Positions 4,571 through 11,352 of a stretch of 11,352 bases of DNA are shown piece by piece. The stretch spans positions 1 through 11,352 of the forward strand of contig CALKMS010000058.1 of assembly GCA_938091145.1 (NCBI GenBank). Reading direction: 5' to 3'. Numbering within the stretch: the stretch's first letter is position 1; every line of letters starts with the position of its first letter. The notes under the pieces are model-generated. The model had not been told where the DNA came from and made no database searches. It was given only the letters and a program-made list of their open reading frames with translations. Both the position numbers and the translations under genes were made by a program. The stretch comes from an uncultured bacterium (GTDB lineage: Bacteria > Actinomycetota > Aquicultoria > SKW223 > CALKMS01).

Positions 4571-5417
4571 AAGGTTGGTTTACATTCTAATAGCCGATTT
4601 ATTACTGTTAGTAGCTGGTTGTCAACCAGGTTCTTTTGTGAAATCTGGTGTCAAAAATAGTTTAAAAAAGACTTTGATTCTTGCCACTACAACGAGTGTT
4701 TATGATAGTGGACTTTTGGAAAAGCTGGTAGCAGACTTTGAAAAGAAGTTTGGTTGTGGGGTGAAAGTTGTTGCTGTTGGTTCAGGTGAAGCTTTAAAAA
4801 TGGGTGAAATGGGTGATGTTGATGTTTTGCTTGTTCATTCTCCAGAAGCGGAAAGGAAGTTTATGAAAAAGGGTTTTGGTAAGGAGAGAGCACTAGTTAT
4901 GAGGAATTATTTTGTCTTTCTTGGTCCTTATTCTGATCCAGCAAGAGTTAGGGGCCTTCCGGTCACTGATTGTTTTCGCCTGATTGCTAAAAGAAAGAAA
5001 ACTTTTGTTTCGAGAGCTGATGGTTCAGGCACCCACCAGCGCGAGTTAAGAATTTGGAAAGAAGTGGGGGTAACTCCTTGTGGCAGTTGGTATCTTAAGA
5101 CGGGTCAGGGGATGGGGGAAAGCTTGAAAGTTGCGAGCGAAAAGCAAGCTTACATACTTTCGGATCGGGCGACATATCTCACTTTGAAAGCTAATCTTGA
5201 ACTTCAGGAAATATCTACCGAGGGAAGCGATTTGCTAAATGAGTATACTGTTATTACCGTCAATCCACGTCGGTTTCCTAAGGTGAATTATGCCTTGGCC
5301 AAAAAGTTTTATAGTTTTCTTTTGAGTCAGGATGTTCAAAGCTACATAGCTGATTTTGGAAAAGAGGAATTTGGAGAGGCACTTTTTTTACCTCCTAAAG
5401 GTGAAGAGTATAAATGA
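4560..5417 (+). CDS. tupA: Tungstate ABC transporter substrate-binding lipoprotein TupA
   Basis: Captures the oxyanion outside the membrane and hands it to TupB. The 285 residues start with a lipoprotein signal (KR, hydrophobic core, LVAGC, acylated Cys21); an aspartate (D13) in the core is unusual. The TupA hallmark TTTSVYDSG is at 43-51. VGSGEALKMGEMGDVDVLLVHSPEAE (73-98 approx.), SRADGSGTH (141-149), WYLKTGQGMGESL (167-179) and EKQAYILSDRATYL follow. The TTTS and SRADGSGTH segments belong to the tungstate-specific Tup class rather than ModA or WtpA. The ATG has GGAAGG (4546-4551) 8 nt upstream. It is the first gene after the cofactor-sensing leader and terminator, so it should be repressed when cofactor is abundant. 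Specificity for W over Mo is inferred from family only. Confidence 0.94.
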   Translation: MEIKRLVYILIADLLLLVAGCQPGSFVKSGVKNSLKKTLILATTTSVYDSGLLEKLVADFEKKFGCGVKVVAVGSGEALKMGEMGDVDVLLVHSPEAERKFMKKGFGKERALVMRNYFVFLGPYSDPARVRGLPVTDCFRLIAKRKKTFVSRADGSGTHQRELRIWKEVGVTPCGSWYLKTGQGMGESLKVASEKQAYILSDRATYLTLKANLELQEISTEGSDLLNEYTVITVNPRRFPKVNYALAKKFYSFLLSQDVQSYIADFGKEEFGEALFLPPKGEEYK

Positions 5418-5438
5418 AAAAGAACCGAGGAAAGCAAG

Positions 5439-6158
5439 ATGGAGCTTTTAATAGAGGGGATAAAAAGAGCAATTGAGATTTTAATTTCTTTCGACCCTGA
5501 AGTGGTTGAAGTGACACTTTTAACCTTAAAAGTTTCTGGGTTTTCAACCTTTATTGCTCTGATTCTCGGTTTGCCATTAGGGGTTTTGTTAGCTCTTGGG
5601 CGGTTTCCGGCGCGCAACTTCTTGATTTCTTTGATTAATGCAGGTATGGGTTTGCCACCAGTGGTTGTCGGTCTTTTTATTGCACTTCTTCTTTGGCGGA
5701 GCGGTCCTTTAGGATGGCTTGGTTTGATTTACACTCCGGAAGCGATGGTGATAGCTCAGACTATTATCGCTTTTCCTATTATTACTGGTTTTACTATAGC
5801 CGCGGTTCAACAAATTGACCCCCTTGTGGTTTTTCAAGCTCGGGCCTTAGGTGCCTCTACTTTGCAGTTATTGCTGGTTATATTGAAAGAAGCTCGCTTG
5901 GCAACACTGGCGGCCATTATGGCGGGATTTGGTGCTGTAGTTTCTGAAGTAGGAGCAGTTTTGATGGTTGGAGGAAATATTCAGGGCTACACGAGGGTTT
6001 TGACCACTGCGATTGTTCAGAGCACTCGGATGGGAAAGTTTGAAGTGGCAATTGCTCTTTCTCTGGTCTTACTTTTCTTGAGCTACCTGGTTAACTATTT
6101 GCTTACTTACTTTCAACAAAAGGGAGAGGAAAAGTGGTCTTACCGAAGTTGGAGATAA
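5439..6158 (+). CDS. tupB: Tungstate ABC transporter permease TupB
   Basis: Inner-membrane channel subunit working with TupA and TupC. The 239 residues contain about five hydrophobic segments (roughly 27-53, 61-85, 100-122, 150-177, 200-223). The cytoplasmic EAA-type loop QARALGASTLQLLLVIL (133-149) contacts the ATPase. MGLPPVVVGLFIALLLWRSGPLG and MAGFGAVVSEVGAVLMVGGN are typical of TupB-type permeases. The ATG at 5439 follows AGGAAAG (5428-5434), 21 nt after tupA. The 3' end overlaps tupC by 25 nt. Length is normal and no defect is visible. Confidence 0.94.
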   Translation: MELLIEGIKRAIEILISFDPEVVEVTLLTLKVSGFSTFIALILGLPLGVLLALGRFPARNFLISLINAGMGLPPVVVGLFIALLLWRSGPLGWLGLIYTPEAMVIAQTIIAFPIITGFTIAAVQQIDPLVVFQARALGASTLQLLLVILKEARLATLAAIMAGFGAVVSEVGAVLMVGGNIQGYTRVLTTAIVQSTRMGKFEVAIALSLVLLFLSYLVNYLLTYFQQKGEEKWSYRSWR

Positions 6159-7237
6159 GAGGTGTAGAACAGTTTTATGACGGAAAAAAAGTGTTAGAAA
6201 TTGAAAATTTAAAGGTTTTTGGTGGCGATTGTCTGATTATTTATGGTCCTAATGGTTCAGGTAAGAGTTCACTTTTGAGGATAATGGCTTTAGTGGAGAG
6301 ACCTTCAAAAGGAGAAATTTTTTTTGAAAACCAGAAAATTAATTATAGGAATAGCTTATTAATAAGGAGAAAAATGGCTTTATTACTTCCCCGACCTCTT
6401 TTTTTTAAAGGGAGTGTTGAAGAAAACCTAGTTTTTGGCTTAAGAATCAGAAAAGCACCGCGGGCTTTGATAAAGGAAAGATTAGAGAAGATAGTTGAGC
6501 TTTTTTCTCTTTCAGGGATCCTCTCGCGCAAGGCCCAAACTCTTTCAGAAGGGGAAGCGCAGCGGTTGCACTTAGCTCGGGCTTTCATTTTAGAGCCTGA
6601 AATCTTGTTTCTTGATGAACCTTTTTCTGCTCTTGACCATCCTACCCGGGAGGAGAAAATTTTGGAGCTTAAACAAATAATTGAGAATACTAACCAGACT
6701 ACAGTTTTAGTTACTCATCATCGAGAAGAGGCGGTGTTTTTAGGAAATAGAGTGGCTATATTAATTAGGGGTCGAATTGTTCAGGAAGGAAAATTGGAAG
6801 AGGTTTTCAATTATCCGATTAGTTCTGAAGTGGCTCGTTTGGTGGGAGTAGAAACGGTTTTAAGGGGGAAAATAAAAGAAAAAAAGGATGGATTATTAAT
6901 TGTCGAAGTGGGAAAGCAAGAATTTGTGGCTAGTGGAAATGGAGTGGAAGGTAAAGAAACTATGCTTTTTATTAAACCCGAAGATGTTTTAATTGCCCGC
7001 CAAAGGGTGGAAAGCAGCGTAAGAAACTGGTTTCAAGGACAGATTTTAAGAGCTCAATCTTTCGGACGCCTTTTTCGGCTTGAAATAGATTGTGGTTTCC
7101 TTTTAAAGGCCAGCCTTACTCAGGCTGCCTGGGAAGAGTTGGGGCTTAAAGAAGGTGAAAAAGTATGGGCTGGAGTAAAAGCTACAGCTGTTCATAGCAT
7201 TGATTTTTTGAATTTAGATTCGAAGGAGGTAAGATGA
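6134..7237 (+). CDS. tupC: Tungstate ABC transporter ATP-binding protein TupC with C-terminal TOBE-like domain
   Basis: ATPase that powers the TupB channel. Walker A is GPNGSGKSS (38-46), the signature LSEGEAQR (137-144), Walker B ILFLDE (157-162), the D-loop SALD and the switch histidine H195 in VTHH. Two departures stand out: the Q-loop position reads LLPRPLFF, so the usual glutamine appears to be proline (P86), and the signature has LSEGE for LSGGE/Q. Residues about 240-367 form a C-terminal extension with TOBE-like repeats (FIKPEDVLIA, then VWAGVKATAVHSI), as in ModC/WtpC proteins that bind oxyanion for feedback; short TupC proteins lack it. The start is GTG 6134 inside tupB, preceded by AGGGAGAGG. 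The stop overlaps the moeA ATG (ATGA). Confidence 0.9.
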   Translation: MVLPKLEIRGVEQFYDGKKVLEIENLKVFGGDCLIIYGPNGSGKSSLLRIMALVERPSKGEIFFENQKINYRNSLLIRRKMALLLPRPLFFKGSVEENLVFGLRIRKAPRALIKERLEKIVELFSLSGILSRKAQTLSEGEAQRLHLARAFILEPEILFLDEPFSALDHPTREEKILELKQIIENTNQTTVLVTHHREEAVFLGNRVAILIRGRIVQEGKLEEVFNYPISSEVARLVGVETVLRGKIKEKKDGLLIVEVGKQEFVASGNGVEGKETMLFIKPEDVLIARQRVESSVRNWFQGQILRAQSFGRLFRLEIDCGFLLKASLTQAAWEELGLKEGEKVWAGVKATAVHSIDFLNLDSKEVR

Positions 7238-8445
7238 TAAGTTACGAAGAAGCTCGGAATCATGTATTTAAAGAAGCAAGGGTTTTAGAGGAGGAAAAAG
7301 TAGCGCTTAAAAAGGCTTATCATCGGGTCTTAGCTGAAAACATAGTCGCTCCTCATTCCTTACCTTCTTTCAACAATTCGGCGATGGATGGTTATGCTTT
7401 GAGAAGTGAGGATACCAAAGACAATCAACCGGTGATTTTAGAGTTAGTGAGTGAAGAAGCGGCTGGCAATTTTCAAAATTTGCCGGTTAAGAAGGGACAG
7501 GCGGCTAAAATAATGACGGGTGCTCCTGTTCCGCCCGGTGCCGATGCTGTTATTCCACGAGAAGAAGTGGATGAGAAACCTTCTCAAATAGTTGTTTTTA
7601 GGAAAGTTAAAAAAGGAGAAAACATCCGATTTAAAGGTGAGGATGTGAGAGAAGGTGAAATAGTTTTGGAAAAAGGTTCTCTGATAACTTCTCCGGTAGT
7701 TGGTTTACTGGCTGCTCTTGGTTTTTCCTTTGTAAAAGTTTACCGCCAGCCGGTAGTGGGGGTAGTTGCTACTGGCAGCGAGCTTTTAGAGATAGATCAG
7801 CCTTTAAGACCTGGATTTATCAGAAATAGTAATTCTTACGCCTTGCAAGCTCAAATTGCTTCAACTAATTCAATACCTGTAGATTTTGGGGTGGTAGCGG
7901 ATGATGTGGAAGAAATGGTGGTTACTTTAAAAAAGGCCCTTAAGAAGTGCGATGTGATTCTAACCACTGGCGGCGTTTCCATGGGCGATTATGACTTGGT
8001 AAAAGAGGTTTTTGAAAAATTGGGAGCGAGAAGAATTTTCTGGAAAGTAGCTCAAAAGCCAGCCAAGCCTTTAACTTTTTATGTTAAGGAAGAGAAGAAA
8101 AAAAGGTATCTTTTTGGTTTGCCGGGAAACCCAGGAGCGGTGGCTATTTCTTTTGAAGAGTATGTTCGGCCATTTTTAAAACTTCTTTCAGGCCGAAAAG
8201 ATTATCTACCGATAGAAATTCAAGCTAAAATGAAGCATGAGGTCAAAAAAAAGAAAGGTCGGCTTAACTTTTTGAGGGTAAAACTAACTTATCAAAACGG
8301 CGAGTATTTGGCTGAAAGTGTTGGTTCTCAGGGCTCCGGGGTGTTAAAAACGCTAACTCGAGCCAATGGGTTGGCTTTGATCCCCGCTGAAGTTGAGTTT
8401 GTGCAACCTGGCGACAGAGTTCAAGTTCATTTGGTGGAGTGGTGA
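7234..8445 (+). CDS. moeA: Molybdopterin molybdotransferase MoeA (possibly the tungsten-inserting paralogue)
   Basis: Inserts molybdate or tungstate into adenylated molybdopterin. The 403 residues show FNNSAMDGYA (46-55), AKIMTGAPVPPGADAVI (91-107) and RFKGEDVREGE (132-142). VVATGSELL (177-185), the MoaB/MogA-like domain motif TTGGVSMGDYD (244-254), GLPGNPGAV (295-303) and a C-terminal beta domain follow. The acidic metal-site residues of the family (D52, D137, E183, D252) are present. A near-perfect Shine-Dalgarno, GAAGGAGGT, lies at the tupC end and the two genes overlap as ATGA. Some anaerobes carry separate MoeA proteins for Mo and W. Its position directly after tupABC suggests tungsten, but sequence alone does not decide. 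Confidence 0.95.
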   Translation: MISYEEARNHVFKEARVLEEEKVALKKAYHRVLAENIVAPHSLPSFNNSAMDGYALRSEDTKDNQPVILELVSEEAAGNFQNLPVKKGQAAKIMTGAPVPPGADAVIPREEVDEKPSQIVVFRKVKKGENIRFKGEDVREGEIVLEKGSLITSPVVGLLAALGFSFVKVYRQPVVGVVATGSELLEIDQPLRPGFIRNSNSYALQAQIASTNSIPVDFGVVADDVEEMVVTLKKALKKCDVILTTGGVSMGDYDLVKEVFEKLGARRIFWKVAQKPAKPLTFYVKEEKKKRYLFGLPGNPGAVAISFEEYVRPFLKLLSGRKDYLPIEIQAKMKHEVKKKKGRLNFLRVKLTYQNGEYLAESVGSQGSGVLKTLTRANGLALIPAEVEFVQPGDRVQVHLVEW

Positions 8446-8448
8446 GAC

Positions 8449-9408
8449 ATGAAAGACAGCTTTAATCGTAAAATTAACTATATGAGGATCTCTGTTACTG
8501 ATCGGTGTAATTTGCGCTGTTTTTATTGCCAGCCTCAGAAGGAATTTCGTTTTATACCGCACAATGAAATACTTTCCTATGAGGAGCTTTTGCGGTTGGT
8601 GAAAATAGCTTTGGAAATGGGAATTAATCGCTTTCGGATAACGGGGGGAGAACCTTTAATGAGAAAAAACCTTTCACAGTTTATTAAATCTGTGGTGGAG
8701 CTCGACAGGATAAAGGATGTTTCGCTGACTACTAATGGCCTTTTGCTATCTCACTTTATTGATGATCTTTGGGAAGCAGGTTTGAGGCGGTTAAACATTA
8801 GCATCGATACTTTGGATCAAAAAAAGTATGCTGAGATCACGGGTGGGGGTGACCTGAATCAAGTTTTAAAAGGATTGAATCTGGCATTGGAAAAAGGTTT
8901 CTCACCGATAAAAATTAATGTCGTCTTGCTGAAAGGTTTGAATGACGACTTAGCTCCTTTTGTTGAGTTAGCGAGTCGATTACCTGTTCATGTTCGTTTT
9001 ATTGAGTTGATGGAGTTTTCTCCGGCCAGAGACCATTTTGTCTCATGTGCTGATGCCCGTGTGCGCCTGGCTGCTTACGGCCTATTTGAAAAGGCGGAAC
9101 CGCCTAAAGGAGCCGGTCCGGCTAGATATTACAAGCTAAAAGGAATGAAAGGTTCGATCGGTTTTATTTGCCCTTATACTGAACATTTCTGTTCATCTTG
9201 CAATCGTTTGAGAGTTTCAGCTGATGGAAAGCTTAAACCTTGTCTATTTTCCGACTGGTCAGTAGATTTAAAGACACCACTTCGCCAGGGAGCAACTGAT
9301 GAAGAAGTCGGCGCTCTCATCTTGCGAGCTTTGCGTGAAAAACCAGAAAATCGCTTTAAAGCTGGGGGTAAGATAAAAGGAAAAGGCTTAAGGGAGGTGG
9401 GAGGATGA
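8449..9408 (+). CDS. moaA: GTP 3',8-cyclase MoaA (radical SAM)
   Basis: Catalyses the first step of pterin cofactor synthesis, cyclizing GTP to 3',8-cyclo-GTP. The N-terminal radical-SAM cluster is CNLRCFYC (C20, C24, C27), with FRITGGEPL (62-70) for SAM binding. The second Fe-S cluster that holds GTP uses FCSSCNRLR…KPCLF (C248, C251, C265). The protein ends in the conserved Gly-Gly tail (318-319) needed for catalysis. An extra C241 lies in CPYTEHFC. Length (319) is normal. It starts 3 nt after the moeA stop, behind GGTGGAGTGG, and its stop overlaps the moaC ATG. Fe-S requirement and the gene set imply an anaerobic or microaerobic setting. Confidence 0.97.
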   Translation: MKDSFNRKINYMRISVTDRCNLRCFYCQPQKEFRFIPHNEILSYEELLRLVKIALEMGINRFRITGGEPLMRKNLSQFIKSVVELDRIKDVSLTTNGLLLSHFIDDLWEAGLRRLNISIDTLDQKKYAEITGGGDLNQVLKGLNLALEKGFSPIKINVVLLKGLNDDLAPFVELASRLPVHVRFIELMEFSPARDHFVSCADARVRLAAYGLFEKAEPPKGAGPARYYKLKGMKGSIGFICPYTEHFCSSCNRLRVSADGKLKPCLFSDWSVDLKTPLRQGATDEEVGALILRALREKPENRFKAGGKIKGKGLREVGG

Positions 9409-9884
9409 AAGGTAAAAAACTTACTCATTTAGATGAGAAGGGAAGAGCAAAAATGGTTGATGTTAGTCAGAAAAATGAAACTCAACGGGTAGCTCGGGCA
9501 ACGGGGAAGATTTTAATGGCAGCCGAGACTCTGAAGCTAATTTTGGAGGGCAAAATTCCTAAAGGGGATGTTTTGACTGTTTCTCGCCTGGCAGGTATCA
9601 CGGCGGCTAAAAAAACTTCGGATTTAATTCCTCTTTGCCATCCGCTCCGCTTGACCAATATTGAGGTGGAAATTGAAGCTTTGCCTCAGGAGAATGCGCT
9701 TAGGATTATCTCAACTGTTTGGGCTGTCGACAGGACTGGTGTGGAAATGGAAGCTTTAACAGCCACAACCATTGCTGCTTTAACAATTTATGATATGTGT
9801 AAAGCGGTTGATAAGCAGATGGTAATAACTGAGATTCATCTGGAAGAGAAAAGGGGTGGGAAAAGCGGTGATTTTAAGTGGTAA
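9405..9884 (+). CDS. moaC: Cyclic pyranopterin monophosphate synthase MoaC
   Basis: Converts the MoaA product into cyclic pyranopterin monophosphate. The 159 residues contain LTHLDEKGRAKMVDVS (6-21), KKTSDLIPLCHPL (69-81), TGVEMEALTA (111-120), DMCKAVDKQMVI (130-141) and KSGDF near the end. The catalytic set (H79, E114, E116, D130, K133 by position) is intact. The ATGA overlap with moaA, with GGGAGGTGGGAGG just upstream, supports coupled translation. The following MOSC gene begins inside the moaC 3' end. Confidence 0.97.
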   Translation: MKGKKLTHLDEKGRAKMVDVSQKNETQRVARATGKILMAAETLKLILEGKIPKGDVLTVSRLAGITAAKKTSDLIPLCHPLRLTNIEVEIEALPQENALRIISTVWAVDRTGVEMEALTATTIAALTIYDMCKAVDKQMVITEIHLEEKRGGKSGDFKW

Positions 9885-10323
9885 AGGTAAAGTAGTTTCG
9901 GTTAACATTAGCGCTAGAAAAAGTGTAAAGAAAAAGCCTGTTGGCCAAGGTTGCTTGGTTGCCGGGCAAGGATTTGAAGGGGATGCCCATGCTGCTGGTT
10001 GGCATCGCCAGGTTAGCTTGTTGGCTCTGGAAAGCATTGAGAAGATGCGAAAAATGGGGTTCAATGTCAATCCAGGTGATTTTGCTGAAAACATTACCAC
10101 TCAAGGTTTGGATTTGTTATCTTTGCCGCTCGGAACTCGTTTAAAGGTGGGAGAAGAAGTGTTGCTTGAGATCTCCCAAATTGGTAAAGTTTGCCATACA
10201 AAATGTGCTATTTATTATCAGGCAGGCGATTGTGTAATGCCTCGGGAAGGAATTTTTGCACGGGTTTTGCAGGGCGGAAATGTAAAAGTTGGTGATGAAA
10301 TAAAGGTCTTGAAAAAAGAATGA
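9856..10323 (+). CDS. MOSC-domain protein
   Basis: Stand-alone MOSC domain of 155 residues. MOSC proteins bind the cofactor or carry sulfur on a cysteine, and in many anaerobes a small MOSC gene sits beside moaC/mogA; its exact reaction is unknown. Features are GFEGDAHAAGWHRQVSLLALES (39-60), NPGDFAENITTQG (72-84), LPLGTRLKVG (90-99) and KVCHTKCAIYYQAGDCVMPREGIFARV (111-137). The cysteines are C113, C117 and C126. The start is uncertain: GTG 9856 or GTG 9868; family members usually begin near GKVVSVNIS (residue 11), favouring the later one. It overlaps moaC by 17-29 nt. The gap after it (10324-10405) is AT-rich and holds no convincing promoter or terminator. Confidence 0.9.
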   Translation: MGKAVILSGKGKVVSVNISARKSVKKKPVGQGCLVAGQGFEGDAHAAGWHRQVSLLALESIEKMRKMGFNVNPGDFAENITTQGLDLLSLPLGTRLKVGEEVLLEISQIGKVCHTKCAIYYQAGDCVMPREGIFARVLQGGNVKVGDEIKVLKKE

Positions 10324-10405
10324 ACCAAAAGAAAAAAACAAGCTTGAAATGAGGATTAGATAAAATTGTTTTCAAATGAGTTTTTAAATTTGATGGAAGA
10401 GGTTA

Positions 10406-10906
10406 GTGGTGCTTAAAGGGGTAAAAGTAGCAATTTTAACCATTTCTGATAGAGGTTATCAAGGAAAGAGAGAAGATCGAAGCGGACCGGCTTTAGAAGA
10501 GTTAGTTAGTAGCAATCAGGGCGAAGTGACTTATTTTAAAGTACTTCCTGATGAAAAAGAGCTGATTGTGGAAGAACTTAGAAACATTGCTGACAATGGG
10601 CTAGCTGATTTAATTTTGACTACCGGTGGTACTGGCTTTTCTCTCCGTGATATTACGCCGGAAGCTACAAGAGAAGTTATCGAAAGGGAAGCACCGGGCT
10701 TGACCGAAGCTATGAGAGCCGCAAGCTTAAAAAAGACACCAACCGCTATGCTTTCTCGAGCTTTAGCGGGAATTAGAAAAAAAACTTTGATAATTAATTT
10801 GCCCGGTAGCCCTAAGGGAGCGGTAGAAAACTTTAAAGTTGTTTTACCCGTGGTGAAACATGGAATAGAAATCTTGAAGGGTGAAGGGGGAGATTGCGGT
10901 GGTTAA
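10406..10906 (+). CDS. mogA: Molybdopterin adenylyltransferase, MogA/MoaB family
   Basis: Activates molybdopterin by adenylation so that MoeA can insert the metal. The 166 residues contain VAILTISDRG (8-17), LPDE with D49, TTGGTGFSLRDITPEAT (72-88, including D82), EAPGLTEAMRAAS and NLPGSPKGAVENF (131-143). This is the complete MogA/MoaB core. The size is closer to MoaB-type proteins, so the function rather than the exact name is secure. The start is GTG 10406, or the adjacent GTG 10409, behind GGAAGAGG. A seven-codon ORF (ATG 10393 to TAA 10416) overlaps this start in another frame. The 82-nt gap before it is the largest in the operon. Its last codons overlap the next gene by 8 nt. Confidence 0.94.
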   Translation: MVLKGVKVAILTISDRGYQGKREDRSGPALEELVSSNQGEVTYFKVLPDEKELIVEELRNIADNGLADLILTTGGTGFSLRDITPEATREVIEREAPGLTEAMRAASLKKTPTAMLSRALAGIRKKTLIINLPGSPKGAVENFKVVLPVVKHGIEILKGEGGDCGG

Positions 10907-11352
10907 AGTTGAAAAAAGTAAAAACAAAGAAAGCCAATTTACTCTTAGTTGGTGGTTGTTTTGGATTTTTATTTTTTTGGCTGTTATCTTTTCTCTTTTG
11001 GTTCCAGCTGAAAAAACTATCCATAATTGGGTCAAGTTGATTTATTTCCATGGTTCAGTTGCTCGCAACGCTGCTTATTTTTTCTTTATTGCTGCTGGCG
11101 CAAGTCTGGTTTCTTTCTGGCGGAAAGATCTTATTTACTGGGCGAGCAGCTTGGAAACAGTGGCTGTAATTTTCTGGTTTATTCAGTCAGCGCTGGGGGC
11201 TTACATTATGAAAGCTTTATGGGGCGGTTTTCTTTTTAACGAACCTAAGGTAATTCTGGCTCTTGTTTACTCTTTTTTGATTCTACTTTTCTGGATAGTT
11301 TATGAATTTAAATCTTCCAAACTCTTTTTTAAGGTTGCTACAATCTTGATTG
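10899..11352 (+). CDS. CcmC/CcsA-like cytochrome c assembly membrane protein, N-terminal part (runs off window)
   Basis: An open frame from GTG 10899, behind AGGGGGAG (10885-10892), to the window edge: 151 codons with no stop. It has about four hydrophobic helices (17-36, 47-72, 80-103, 118-136). LIYFHGSVARNAAYFFF (47-63) resembles the IFYxHVP…AW region of CcmC, including a histidine (H51) where CcmC has a heme ligand. WGGFLFNEPKVILALV (108-123) sits where CcmC carries WGxxWxWDxR, but the later tryptophans and the aspartate are missing. So this is either a divergent heme-handling/cytochrome c biogenesis protein or a related membrane protein with a changed role. Overlap with mogA implies co-transcription with the cofactor operon. 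The identification is by pattern only. Confidence 0.6.
   Translation, partial: MVKVEKSKNKESQFTLSWWLFWIFIFLAVIFSLLVPAEKTIHNWVKLIYFHGSVARNAAYFFFIAAGASLVSFWRKDLIYWASSLETVAVIFWFIQSALGAYIMKALWGGFLFNEPKVILALVYSFLILLFWIVYEFKSSKLFFKVATILI

Noticed and set aside
9780..10104. Two reverse-strand ORFs of 76-106 codons across moaC and the MOSC gene
   Set aside because: They oppose two well-supported genes, have no family motifs and no ribosome-binding site placed before them.
10344..10380. TTGAAATGAG / TTCAAATGAG near-repeat and a TTGAAA -35-like box before mogA
   Set aside because: No -10 element sits at a workable distance (TAAAAT is only 11 nt away), and the repeat is short and imperfect.
11027..11239. 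70-codon + strand ORF near the window end
   Set aside because: It is in a different frame from the open frame 10899-11352, which has a strong ribosome-binding site, membrane helices and CcmC-like segments.
1..11352. CRISPR array, insertion sequence, phage or toxin-antitoxin genes
   Set aside because: I looked for repeats with spacers, transposase motifs, terminal inverted repeats and att-like duplications beside the tRNA, and saw none.

Overview
The window is a compact, low-GC (roughly 40% by eye) bacterial segment. Every convincing gene lies on the + strand. It reads as the chromosome of an anaerobe that makes tungsten- or molybdenum-pterin enzymes such as formate dehydrogenase. It has a tungstate-type ABC transporter, a nearly complete molybdenum/tungsten cofactor pathway, FdhD, a TatA subunit and the NADH-sensing repressor Rex. 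The holB-ricT pair and the spacing of ribosome-binding sites fit Bacillota, Actinobacteriota or a related deep-branching phylum. The basic 'HKRELR' arm of the HolB fragment and the holB-ricT-tRNA-Thr order remind me of Actinobacteriota, but this is a weak inference and I do not assign a phylum.

Region 1 (1-1521) is housekeeping: the 3' end of holB, ricT translated from a GTG inside it, and tRNA-Thr(CGT). The terminator after the tRNA re-uses the 3' strand of the tRNA. Region 2 (about 1660-4250) starts with a promoter and a possible Rex operator, then rex, mobA, fdhD, tatA and a 62-residue helix-turn-helix-like protein ending in a Cys-rich tail. A second promoter probably lies in front of tatA.

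Region 3 (4251-4559) holds no established gene but is the regulatory centre. It has an RNA with the features of a Moco/Tuco riboswitch aptamer, followed by a strong intrinsic terminator. The terminator loop is perfectly complementary over 8 nt to the aptamer 3' side. After it come a tandem 22-bp repeat and a possible 14-codon leader ORF.

Region 4 (4560-10906) is a tightly packed operon: tupA-tupB-tupC (oxyanion uptake), moeA (metal insertion), moaA-moaC (first pterin steps), a MOSC-domain gene and mogA/moaB. Most junctions overlap or are a few nt apart, except about 80 nt before mogA. Region 5 (10899-end) is the start of a membrane protein resembling CcmC/CcsA heme-handling proteins, overlapping mogA and cut by the window edge.

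As a system: TupABC imports tungstate (or molybdate), MoaA/MoaC build cPMP, MogA adenylates molybdopterin and MoeA inserts the metal. MobA adds GMP to give the dinucleotide cofactor, FdhD sulfurates the formate dehydrogenase cofactor, and TatA serves export of folded cofactor-containing enzymes. The leader RNA would shut uptake and synthesis when cofactor is plentiful. The molybdopterin synthase genes moaD/moaE and the target enzymes are not in the window.
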